32,172 nt of DNA, taken from positions 1 through 32,172 of the forward strand of contig JAADGW010000025.1 in assembly GCA_013152145.1 (NCBI GenBank), written 5' to 3'. This stretch comes from Deltaproteobacteria bacterium (GTDB taxonomy: Bacteria; Desulfobacterota; Desulfuromonadia; Desulfuromonadales; Geopsychrobacteraceae). The position numbers and the translations under genes are program-made. The notes beneath the pieces were generated by a model, which had not been told where the DNA came from, made no database searches, and saw only the letters and a list, made by a program, of their open reading frames with translations. Shown in pieces: positions 7,989 to 15,903 of this stretch (the first letter of the stretch is position 1; each line of letters begins with the position of its first letter).

Positions 7989-9431
7989 ATGGTTGACCAA
8001 AAAACCGAAGAGTATTTCAAGGACTGGAAAAGCCGCGAGGCGATCGCTGAGGCGATGATTCCGCTGATCGGCCATCTTTACCGTGACCGGGAAGTTATCT
8101 GCACCATTTTTGACCGTACCCTGGTCAACCAATCGACCATCGACATCCTTCGCGTTCATCGCTTTGCCCGACAGATTATCAGCCGTGAAATCTGGGTCAA
8201 GGACACCTTCCCGATCCTGCAGGCCATGAGCAAACTGGATCTGGCTCCCGGCCGGGTTGATCTGGCCAAGCTGGTGCTGCACCATCAGGAACAGGGCTGC
8301 AGTGATGTCGAAGCCTTTGTGACCGAACAGCTCAAACAGCTGAGCACCGGCAAAGCACGTCAGCTCAGTGAACCGCGCGATGTAGTCCTCTACGGTTTCG
8401 GCCGGATCGGTCGCCTGCTGGCCCGCATTCTGATCGACCAGGCCGGTGGCGGCAATAAGCTGCGCCTGCGCGCTGCCGTGGTTCGCAAGGGAGGCCCTGA
8501 CGATCTGATCAAACGCGCCAGCCTGCTGCGGCGTGACTCGGTCCACGGCCACTACGAAGGGACCATCCGCGTCGATGAAAAAGAGAATGCGATCATCGCC
8601 AACGGCAACATGATCCGGATTATCTACGCCGATGCCCCGGAGGAGGTCGATTACAGCCAGTTCGGCATCAACAATGCGATCGTCATCGACAACACCGGCA
8701 AATGGCGTGATCGCGAGGGTCTCGGTCAACATCTCAAAGCCAAGGGAGCCTCGCAGGTCGTGCTGACCGCTCCCGGCAAGGGCGATATCCCCAACGTCGT
8801 TTACGGCGTCAACAACGAACTGCTCGATTCCGCGGAGACGATCCTCTCAGCGGCCAGTTGTACCACCAACGCCATCGTTCCGATTCTCAAAGCAGTGAAC
8901 GACAGATTCGGCATCGTCAACGGTCATGTCGAGACCTGCCACAGCTATACCAACGACCAGAACCTGATCGACAACTACCACAAAAAGGAACGCCGCGGTC
9001 GCAGTGCCCCGCTGAACATGGTCATCACCGAGACCGGCGCCGCCAAAGCGGTCGCCAAGGCCCTGCCGGAGCTGGCCGGCAAGCTGACCGGCAACGCGAT
9101 CCGCGTGCCGACCCCGAACGTCTCACTGGCGATCCTCAACCTGAGCCTGGATAAAGCAACCAGTGTCGACGAGCTGAACAGCTATCTGCGCGAGATGTCG
9201 CTCGACTCCCCGTTGCAGGATCAGATCGACTTTACCAACTCCCCGGAAGCGGTCTCCACCGATATGGTCGGCTCCCGCTACGCCGGGGTGGTTGATTCCC
9301 TGGCCACCATCGTCCAGGACAACCGCTGCGTCCTCTACGTCTGGTATGATAACGAGTACGGCTACAGCTACCAGGTGGTCCGGATCGTCGAACAGATCTC
9401 CGGAATGAAACTGGAACACTGGCCGAAGTAA
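7989..9431 (+). CDS. Glyceraldehyde-3-phosphate dehydrogenase, long form with ~120-aa N-terminal extension
   Basis: VVLYGFGRIGRLLARILI Rossmann motif begins near residue 130; catalytic ILSAASCTTNAIVPILK; ...WYDNEYGYSYQVVRIVEQI. Confidence 0.92.
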   Translation: MVDQKTEEYFKDWKSREAIAEAMIPLIGHLYRDREVICTIFDRTLVNQSTIDILRVHRFARQIISREIWVKDTFPILQAMSKLDLAPGRVDLAKLVLHHQEQGCSDVEAFVTEQLKQLSTGKARQLSEPRDVVLYGFGRIGRLLARILIDQAGGGNKLRLRAAVVRKGGPDDLIKRASLLRRDSVHGHYEGTIRVDEKENAIIANGNMIRIIYADAPEEVDYSQFGINNAIVIDNTGKWRDREGLGQHLKAKGASQVVLTAPGKGDIPNVVYGVNNELLDSAETILSAASCTTNAIVPILKAVNDRFGIVNGHVETCHSYTNDQNLIDNYHKKERRGRSAPLNMVITETGAAKAVAKALPELAGKLTGNAIRVPTPNVSLAILNLSLDKATSVDELNSYLREMSLDSPLQDQIDFTNSPEAVSTDMVGSRYAGVVDSLATIVQDNRCVLYVWYDNEYGYSYQVVRIVEQISGMKLEHWPK

Positions 9432-9463
9432 GCTGGATAGCAGTCGAATAAAAAAACGGCAGT

Positions 9464-9487
9464 GGGCCGGCTCAATTGAGCCGGCCC
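9464..9487 (+). terminator. Terminator-like perfect hairpin downstream of GAPDH gene
   Basis: GGGCCGGCTCAATTGAGCCGGCCC, preceded by an A-run and followed by a pyrimidine-rich tract. Confidence 0.7.
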
Positions 9488-9513
9488 GCTTTCTGTGATT
9501 GTCCGGCAGCGAC

Positions 9514-9548
9514 AAAAAAGCCGCCCCGGAGTCGGGAGCGGCTTTTTT
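9514..9548 (-). terminator. Rho-independent terminator of rpsU (possibly bidirectional)
   Basis: AAAAAAGCCGCCCCGGAGTCGGGAGCGGCTTTTTT hairpin with flanking A/T runs. Confidence 0.85.
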
Positions 9549-9572
9549 TATGACAATTTTTTTTCAAGCGAC

Positions 9573-9776
9573 TTAACTGAAGCGCTTCATGGCACGCATC
9601 TTCTTACGCAGACGGCGCTGTGCCTCTTTCTCTTTACGCTTTTTCTTAACGCTCGGCTTCTCGTAAAACTTGCGCTGCTTCATTTCACGGAAGAGACCTT
9701 CTTGCTGCAGCTTACGCTTGAGAACTTTAATCGCTTTTTCGACGTTACCGTCGATAACAGTGATTTCCACGAACAA
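9573..9776 (-). CDS. rpsU: 30S ribosomal protein S21
   Basis: MFVEITVIDGNVEKAIKVLKRKLQQEGLFREMKQRKFYEKPSVKKKRKEKEAQRRLRKKMRAMKRFS, 67 aa, characteristic basic S21 sequence. Confidence 0.97.
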   Translation of the reverse strand: MFVEITVIDGNVEKAIKVLKRKLQQEGLFREMKQRKFYEKPSVKKKRKEKEAQRRLRKKMRAMKRFS

Positions 9777-9883
9777 TCACCCCACTTTCTTCGCTGTCTT
9801 TGCGGCACGTGGCCACAAGAGTTTGAACTTATAACCGCAGCGGCAGACCAAGTCAAGCAGTTTTCCACCGACAATCGCGCGGT

Positions 9884-10993
9884 TCAGGGCTTTTGCAGCA
9901 GGGCAACGCGAATTCCGCCATTGGAAAACCGCAAACGGGACTCGAAAGGGATCCCCGTCGCTCGCACCAGTTCCGAATCGGGGCAGATGATGGCCCCCTG
10001 CCAGGCAGAAAAGACGGCGGCATAAATCCGCCCCAGATCACGGTAAAGGGCCAGCAGCGCAGCGGTCCGGCCGATCCGCTCACCATAGGGAGGATTGCAG
10101 ATCAGTAAACCGGATGGCTGGCGGGACTGCAATTGCTGCATCGGCCGGCAATCAAGCTGCACCTGCTCTGCCAAACCGGCCGTCATCAGGTTCTGCCGGG
10201 CGGCGGCGATTGCTCGAGGATTATTGTCCAGCGCCAGAATCGGCGCAGCAAGAGCAGTTTTTTCCGCACGTTGCGCCTGCTGCAGCAACTGTTGCCAGAG
10301 CCCGGGGCGGTATTTCGGCCAAGCCATAAAGGCAAACTGACGCCCGGCCCCCGGAGCCCGATTGAGAGCCATCAAGGCTGCTTCGATAGCAAAGGTTCCC
10401 GAACCGGTCATGGCATCGATCAGCGGTCTGGAGCCATCATAACCGAGCGCCAACAGACAACCGGCAGCCAGGTTTTCTCGTAACGGTGCGGCAACATTGG
10501 CCATGCGGTAACCACGGCGATGGAGTAATTCTCCGGAGCTGTCGATGGAAACCTGACAGCGATCCGCCTCCAGACGCAAAAAAACGCTGACCGGTGCTGC
10601 CGAGTCTTCAGCCACATCCCCTAACGCTTTGGCAATCGCCGCCAGGCAGGTCTCTGCCACCCGACCGGAATGGGACAAGCGGGAGCGATGGCAGGTGACG
10701 CGAATTTTACAGCTGCTGCCGGGCTTGACAAAACGGCCCCACGGCAAACGCAACAGACGCTTGAACAGGGTCGGGAAATCCCGCGCCGTCACCTCCCCGA
10801 CCCGCACCAGAACCCGCGAAGCTGACCGTAACCAGAGGTTGGCAAGATAGAGCTCGCGCAGATCGCCGCTGAACTCGACACCGCCGCAAAGGGGTTCCGG
10901 TTCGGCAATCCCCAGGGCAACCAGTTCAGCGGCACATATCGCTTCAAAACCGGGAGTGGTCATGGCAAAATAACGGTTCTGCGGTTTGGACAT
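9884..10993 (-). CDS. THUMP-domain class I SAM-dependent RNA methyltransferase (RlmL N-terminal-domain-like)
   Basis: MSKPQNRYFAMTTPGFEAICAAELVALGI...; LIDAMTGSGTFAIEAALMALNRAPG; LLICNPPYGERIG (NPPY motif). Start placed at the ATG at 10993 rather than 11104. Confidence 0.88.
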   Translation of the reverse strand: MSKPQNRYFAMTTPGFEAICAAELVALGIAEPEPLCGGVEFSGDLRELYLANLWLRSASRVLVRVGEVTARDFPTLFKRLLRLPWGRFVKPGSSCKIRVTCHRSRLSHSGRVAETCLAAIAKALGDVAEDSAAPVSVFLRLEADRCQVSIDSSGELLHRRGYRMANVAAPLRENLAAGCLLALGYDGSRPLIDAMTGSGTFAIEAALMALNRAPGAGRQFAFMAWPKYRPGLWQQLLQQAQRAEKTALAAPILALDNNPRAIAAARQNLMTAGLAEQVQLDCRPMQQLQSRQPSGLLICNPPYGERIGRTAALLALYRDLGRIYAAVFSAWQGAIICPDSELVRATGIPFESRLRFSNGGIRVALLQKP

Positions 10994-11123
10994 CGACAAC
11001 CTCCGAAAAACGCAACATAGCAGAGAAAAAACCGGACGGTTAAGAAATTTCCTCGTTTTGCGTTGGTTCCCGACTATTTTTCTGCAATAATGGAGATTAA
11101 ACATTTCTCAGAAGAGGCATAAC

Positions 11124-11429
11124 ATGTCGAAATATTTAATACTCATCGGCCTGATACTGCTGCCGACAGTGGTTTCCGCACGCTGGATCAAGGATATTGT
11201 TACAATTAATAATGATGCTGTCGGCAGCGTTGCCTTCAGCCACTACCAGCACCTCGACGCGCTGGGCAAAAACTGCGTCCTGTGCCACAACCGGATCTTT
11301 CAGATCAATCCGAAAAAAAACCGCCCGGTCAGCATGGCCGAAATGGAACAGGGTAAATCCTGTGGGGCCTGCCACAATGGCGAAACGGCTTTTTCCGTCA
11401 AAGAAAACTGTGAAAGCTGCCATGAATAG
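11124..11429 (+). CDS. Small periplasmic triheme c-type cytochrome
   Basis: Signal peptide MSKYLILIGLILLPTVVSA; three CXXCH motifs (CVLCH, CGACH, CESCH) and FSHYQHL. Confidence 0.9.
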   Translation: MSKYLILIGLILLPTVVSARWIKDIVTINNDAVGSVAFSHYQHLDALGKNCVLCHNRIFQINPKKNRPVSMAEMEQGKSCGACHNGETAFSVKENCESCHE

Positions 11430-11470
11430 GGAGTCACCCCCCGATCAGGTTCGTCGCTCGCAAGAAAGTC

Positions 11471-12193
11471 ATGGGGGGAAACGGAAAGACCGAAATGATC
11501 TATCAGCGTTACCTTAAAACAGGTAAATCAGTTCTACTTAAATCACTTGAACAGAATAATGATGGCCGCACCGAACTGTTGAGCGCCACCATCGACGGGG
11601 GCGACGAAGACACGCTCATCATTTCCCTCCCCTACAGTGAAGATGCCGTCGAGCAGTATCCCTTTGCGGCCGGAATGGCATTTGAGATCAGCTCCGAAGC
11701 AATGGGCCTGGGCATCCGGGTCACCGGGCAGTTTGAGAAAAAGATCGACGGCAAGAGGCTTGCCCTGAAACTCAACAGTGACTTGCAGATGTTCCAACGC
11801 CGCAACCGGCCACGCCTCGACTGTAAAATCGGCATCCGTTTCACCCGCGGTCAGGGCACCTTGAAAGCACTGCGCAATACCTGGGAAAAAAATATCCAGC
11901 TGCTGCACGGCCCGGAGGCGCCGCTGATTTTTGAGGGTTTCAACCCCTGTCAGGTCAATCTCAGTTCCGGTGGCATCCGCTTCAACCTGCGCCCACCGGC
12001 AAGCCGGGCAGAACTCTGCCTGATTCTGATCAATCTGGATGACGGTAAAGTCCCGATCTGTGCGCTGGCAGAAATTGTCTGGGTCCGGCCGGAGAACAAC
12101 GAAACCATCATCGTCGCCGGAATGCGCTTCATCAATATTCTGGAGCAGGACCAACAACGGATCGATGATTACATCAAACATGGAACGAGGTGA
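11471..12193 (+). CDS. PilZ-domain protein (putative c-di-GMP binding)
   Basis: QRRNRPRLDCKIGIRF followed by NLSSGGIRF matches the RxxxR ... (D/N)xSxxG PilZ signature; preceded by a YcgR_N-like beta-rich domain. Start could also be the ATG of MIYQRYLK. Confidence 0.82.
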   Translation: MGGNGKTEMIYQRYLKTGKSVLLKSLEQNNDGRTELLSATIDGGDEDTLIISLPYSEDAVEQYPFAAGMAFEISSEAMGLGIRVTGQFEKKIDGKRLALKLNSDLQMFQRRNRPRLDCKIGIRFTRGQGTLKALRNTWEKNIQLLHGPEAPLIFEGFNPCQVNLSSGGIRFNLRPPASRAELCLILINLDDGKVPICALAEIVWVRPENNETIIVAGMRFINILEQDQQRIDDYIKHGTR

Positions 12194-12308
12194 CATCGCC
12201 CTCCGGGCAGCGGTTAGCGCTTGTCTCTGAAACCGTTCTGCGTTATAAAAAACCGAGTCAAACCCGGCCGGTCATTCGACCGTTTTCAGGATCAGGATTT
12301 TTCCTTTT

Positions 12309-13082
12309 ATGTCACAGATTACCGAAGCCGAGGTCTTTCGTGCCTGCCGCACCCTGTTCGGGCCGGAGCTCTCTTTAAACCATGATTTTCTGCATTACCT
12401 GCAACCGTCCGGGGTCCGTTCGGCCTATCGTAAAAAAGCCAAAGCAACCCATCCGGACCGGTTTGCCATCTCAGCAGTCGGGACCCGCGAAAAACAGCAC
12501 CGTCTTTTCCAGGATCTGAACCAGGCGCATGAAATAGTCCTGAAATTTCTCAAACAACGCGAACGACTGTCGATCAGCAGCTATTTCAGAAATCGCAACA
12601 CTGCCGGCTACAGCCACACCAAACGGCGGCGACAGGATCCGCCTTGCAGCAAATTCTATCGCGGGAGGCTTCCCTCCCGGCCGCTCCAGTTCGGCCTGTT
12701 TCTCTATTATCTGGGGCTCATTCCCTTCAACGCCGTTATCTCGGCGATCACCTGGCAGCGTCGGCAACGCCCGGTCCTCGGAGAAATCGCCAAGCGCTGG
12801 GGGTGGCTGAACGACAGTCAGATAAAACAGATCCTCAACTATCGGAGCGGTATGCACAAGTTCGGCGAACGTGCCGAGCAGCTGGGACTGCTCACCTCCC
12901 TGCAGGTCCGTGCGATGCTGATCCATCAGCGTAACCGGCAAAAGCAGATGGGGCTTTATTTTATCGATCAGGGAGTCTTCGACGAAGAAACCCTCAACCA
13001 GCTGCTCCTCCAACTGGCCGAGCATAACCGGACCTACCGTCAGGGCTTCGGTGGACATTATTATTTTTATCACCGCCAGTGA
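12309..13082 (+). CDS. J-domain (DnaJ-like) protein with C-terminal uncharacterised domain
   Basis: VRSAYRKKAKATHPDRFA...LFQDLNQAHEIVLKFL, with the HPD motif. Confidence 0.82.
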   Translation: MSQITEAEVFRACRTLFGPELSLNHDFLHYLQPSGVRSAYRKKAKATHPDRFAISAVGTREKQHRLFQDLNQAHEIVLKFLKQRERLSISSYFRNRNTAGYSHTKRRRQDPPCSKFYRGRLPSRPLQFGLFLYYLGLIPFNAVISAITWQRRQRPVLGEIAKRWGWLNDSQIKQILNYRSGMHKFGERAEQLGLLTSLQVRAMLIHQRNRQKQMGLYFIDQGVFDEETLNQLLLQLAEHNRTYRQGFGGHYYFYHRQ

Positions 13083-13154
13083 GCGCGTTCGCCAGCGACT
13101 GCACGCCGGAACAACAACCGACTTTTCCACTTTTACTTTCAAGGAGTAAACATT

Positions 13155-14321
13155 ATGGGTTTTCTGGCCGCATCTGCCAGTGTCTGTTATTTTCAGGTTC
13201 TCGGCCTCGTCAATCTGGAAGAAAAACTGCCGGAGATTCAACGCCAGCTGGCGGCTGAAGGATTCCGCTCGATCGAACAGTCGGCCGAGGAACTGGCCAC
13301 CGGCTGGGTGCAACTGGATGATTATGAAAACAGCGGTTTTGAAAACACCCAGCTGTTCCGCCGTGACCAGCACCTCTGCTTTACTTTTCGGCAGGATCGG
13401 CGACGACTCCCTGCGGCACTGTTGAAGCGCCAGGTCATACAGCTGAGCGACAAATTTCTTGCCGAAAATCCAACCCTCAACCGAGTCCCGAAAGGGGCAA
13501 TCGAACAGATTCGCGATACCGCTCGCAGCCTGTTACTGGCCCGCACCTTGCCGACGCCGTCCTGTTACGACATTATCTGGGACACGGATCGGCAACTGCT
13601 GCGCCTCTGCTCGCTCAGTCAGAAAGTGATCGACAGCTTTCAAGGCCTGTTTCATCAGACCTTTCCCGACCTGCGCCTGCAGCTGTTGCACCCCATGGCC
13701 CGCGCCGAGCAGATCCTCCCGGAGGCACTGCAAGAGCCGCTGCAGCAAGCCAACCAGGCACAGACCGACAGCATCCTGGAACAGATCGAGTCAAACCGCT
13801 GGCTGGGCACCGAGTTTCTGCAGTGGCTTCTCTATCGAACCCTCAACTCCGACTCGAGCTATCAGATCAGCTGCACCGGTCCCTTGCTTGAGAAGCAACC
13901 CTTCAACGCATTTCTCGATAACCGTCTGGTCCTGGTCGGCGGCGGGCAGGAAGGGATACAGAAGGTTGTGGTCGGCGGGCCGCAGGATCACTACTCGGAA
14001 GTCCGCGCCGCGCTGGCCCGGGGCAAACAGATCGAAGAAGCCACCCTGCATCTGCGTCTGGATGAAGAGGATGGCTGGAAACTGACCCTCAAAGGGGAAC
14101 GTTTTCAATTCGGCGGCTTTCGGACCCCGATGGTGCGACCCGAAAAAGATCCCGCCGATGATCCTCACGCAGAAGCGGAAGCGGCTTTCTACACCAAACT
14201 TGGTGCCGTTGAGGAAGGGGAACAGATGTTCGACAGCTTGTTGAACTGTTTTCTTGAACTGCGTCTCAGCAAGGACTGGCAGGCCGAATGCGCCGTTATC
14301 AACAACTGGCTTGCGGAATAA
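13155..14321 (+). CDS. rdgC: RdgC-family recombination-associated protein
   Basis: MGFLAASASVCYFQVLG start, FRQDRRRLPAALLKRQVIQLSDKFLAENPTLNRVPKGAIEQIRDTARSLLLARTLPTPSCYDIIWDTDRQLLRLCSLSQKVIDSFQGLFHQTF, the RdgC core architecture. RBS AAGGAG. Confidence 0.8.
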   Translation: MGFLAASASVCYFQVLGLVNLEEKLPEIQRQLAAEGFRSIEQSAEELATGWVQLDDYENSGFENTQLFRRDQHLCFTFRQDRRRLPAALLKRQVIQLSDKFLAENPTLNRVPKGAIEQIRDTARSLLLARTLPTPSCYDIIWDTDRQLLRLCSLSQKVIDSFQGLFHQTFPDLRLQLLHPMARAEQILPEALQEPLQQANQAQTDSILEQIESNRWLGTEFLQWLLYRTLNSDSSYQISCTGPLLEKQPFNAFLDNRLVLVGGGQEGIQKVVVGGPQDHYSEVRAALARGKQIEEATLHLRLDEEDGWKLTLKGERFQFGGFRTPMVRPEKDPADDPHAEAEAAFYTKLGAVEEGEQMFDSLLNCFLELRLSKDWQAECAVINNWLAE

Positions 14322-14369
14322 CCGAGCGAAGCTGATTAAAAACCGGTCGCTCCGAGGTAAAAAGCTATT

Positions 14370-14396
14370 TTGACTGTCATATAACAATGCTATAAT
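14370..14396 (+). promoter_or_regulatory. Candidate promoter with extended -10 upstream of the Cache protein
   Basis: TTGACT (14370-14375), 15-bp spacer, TGC-TATAAT (-10 at 14391-14396). Confidence 0.45.
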
Positions 14397-14497
14397 TACC
14401 CCCAAGACAAGGGGGATTTAATCAGAACCTACGTATAAGCTGCAGTACAATTCGAAAAGAGGCGGGCTTTTCGGTAGAGGCGTATTAAAACAACCTG

Positions 14498-14552
14498 GTA
14501 ACTATTCAGCGGCGCGATGTGGCACCCCGAGGTCATCCTGCTGAAGAGTTAC
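14498..14552 (+). mobile_element. MITE copy C (55 bp, internal-deletion derivative)
   Basis: GTAACTATTCAGCGGCGCGATG|TGGCACCCCGAGGTCATCCTGCTGAAGAGTTAC. Flanks ACAACCTG (14490-14497) and GCAACCTG (14553-14560), 7/8 identical. Confidence 0.8.
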
Positions 14553-14596
14553 GCAACCTGTTTAATCACCAAATGACAGTTACAAAGGAGCCATCA

Positions 14597-15073
14597 ATGA
14601 AAAAAATTCTGGCGTTATTTCTGGCCTCATTCATCCTGTTCGCCTTCTGTGGGCCAAGCTTTGCCTCCAAGGAAAAGGCGACGGTTGCCGAATGTATCGC
14701 AATGAGCAAAAAGGCTGCCGCAATGATCCTTAAAGATAAAGATGCCGCCTTGGCGGAAATTTCAAAAAGAAATGGAAAATTCGTCTGGAAAGATTCCTAC
14801 GTTTTTGTCATGAATTTAAAAGGTAAAATGCTCGCGCACCCGATGATGCCCGGCCTGATGAAGATGGAGAGCCTGCTGAGTACCCCGGATAAAAACCCCA
14901 AAAAACCGAAGATGCTGTTTGTCGACTTTGTTGTCACCGCAGGAACTAAAGGTGAAGGCTGGGTTGAATACATGTGGCCGAAACCGGGCCAGACCGAACC
15001 CTCCATTAAAGAAACTTATATCTACCGCATCCCCGGCACGTCGATGTTTACCGGCGCGGGGATCTATCGTTAA
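14597..15073 (+). CDS. Secreted single Cache-domain protein
   Basis: Signal peptide MKKILALFLASFILFAFCGPSFA; KFVWKDSYVFVMNLKGKMLAHPMMPGLM...GWVEYMWPKPGQTEPSIKETYIYRIPGTSMFTGAGIY typical of a Cache sensor fold. RBS AAAGGAG. Confidence 0.82.
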   Translation: MKKILALFLASFILFAFCGPSFASKEKATVAECIAMSKKAAAMILKDKDAALAEISKRNGKFVWKDSYVFVMNLKGKMLAHPMMPGLMKMESLLSTPDKNPKKPKMLFVDFVVTAGTKGEGWVEYMWPKPGQTEPSIKETYIYRIPGTSMFTGAGIYR

Positions 15074-15090
15074 CCTCACCGCCAAATCAT

Positions 15091-15192
15091 GCAGTGACAC
15101 AAGAAGTGGGCATTTAAATTTGTAAACTGTTCAGGCAGATGGCCTCGGGGTGCTGAATAGTTACTTAAGTTTTTCACTTTTTGTGTCACTGC
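15091..15192. terminator. Bidirectional terminator-like inverted repeat interrupted by MITE copy D
   Basis: Arms GCAGTGACACAAGAAGTG (15091-15108) and CACTTTTTGTGTCACTGC (15175-15192), 17/18 complementary, between convergent genes; copy D lies between the arms. Confidence 0.75.
15122..15164 (-). mobile_element. MITE copy D (43 bp, most reduced derivative)
   Basis: GTAAACTGTTCAGGCAGATGGCCTCGGGG|TGCTGAATAGTTAC. Flanks TTAAATTT (15114-15121) and TTAAGTTT (15165-15172), 7/8 identical. Confidence 0.78.
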
Positions 15193-15198
15193 GAAAAC

Positions 15199-15903
15199 TT
15201 ATCCGAACAGATCCCCGCGCGTAAAACGACTCACCAGCGGCCCGTATGGTGGCACTTCAGCAACCCGTAACTGCCCTTTGAACGCGGTACGCGAAATCTC
15301 TTCCGCCCCCAGGCTGAAGAGGTGATCGGTTGACTGTTGACAATCGAGCAGAACAAATCCCAGCTGTTCCAGCCGCTTCATCAGATAAATCAACACCAGC
15401 TTCGAGGCATTGTCACGGCGGCTGAACATCGACTCGCCAAAAAAGCAGCGTCCCAGGCAGACCCCGTAGATGCCGCCGACCAAGTCCTCTCCGTCCCAAC
15501 ATTCCACGGAATGGGCAAAGCCGAGTTCGTGCAGGTGGATATAGGCCTGTTGCATTTCCGGCGTAATCCAGGTTCCACTGCCATCTGAATTTTTCCGCAA
15601 TCGGCGGCACCAGTAAATAACCCCGGCGAAATTTTCGTCGATACTGACACGGAAAGTTTGCTTGCGCAGGAAACGCCGCATCGAATGAGAGATATGCAGT
15701 TTTGCCGGGAACAGAACGCAACGCGGATCAGGCGACCACCAGAGGATTGGCTCGCCGGGGTTGTACCAGGGGAAAATTCCGAGGCTGTATGCCAGCAGTA
15801 ACCGTTCGGCAGACAAATCACCGCCGACCGCCAGCAGGCCATAATCCTCAGCTGCCTCGATCGGCGGGAACCAGAGTTCCTCATCAAGTTGATAGCAGGG
15901 CAT
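15199..15903 (-). CDS. aat: Leucyl/phenylalanyl-tRNA--protein transferase
   Basis: MPCYQLDEELWFPPIEAAEDYGLLAVGGDLSAERLLLAYSLGIFPWYNPGEPILWWSPDPRCVLFP...HSVECWDGEDLVGGIYGVCLGRCFFGESMFS. ATG overlaps the clpA stop (TGATG). Confidence 0.95.
   Translation of the reverse strand: MPCYQLDEELWFPPIEAAEDYGLLAVGGDLSAERLLLAYSLGIFPWYNPGEPILWWSPDPRCVLFPAKLHISHSMRRFLRKQTFRVSIDENFAGVIYWCRRLRKNSDGSGTWITPEMQQAYIHLHELGFAHSVECWDGEDLVGGIYGVCLGRCFFGESMFSRRDNASKLVLIYLMKRLEQLGFVLLDCQQSTDHLFSLGAEEISRTAFKGQLRVAEVPPYGPLVSRFTRGDLFG

Noticed and set aside
7878-8732. 284-aa minus ORF opposite the GAPDH N-terminus
   Set aside because: Antisense to the GAPDH frame, no motif; I considered whether it meant the N-terminal extension was spurious, but the plus frame reads as a coherent protein with ATG just after the promoter.
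11543-12196. 217-aa minus ORF opposite the PilZ gene
   Set aside because: Antisense shadow; the plus strand carries PilZ motifs.
12471-13373. 300-aa minus ORF spanning the J-domain gene and rdgC start
   Set aside because: Crosses two plus-strand genes with recognisable domains; no motif of its own.
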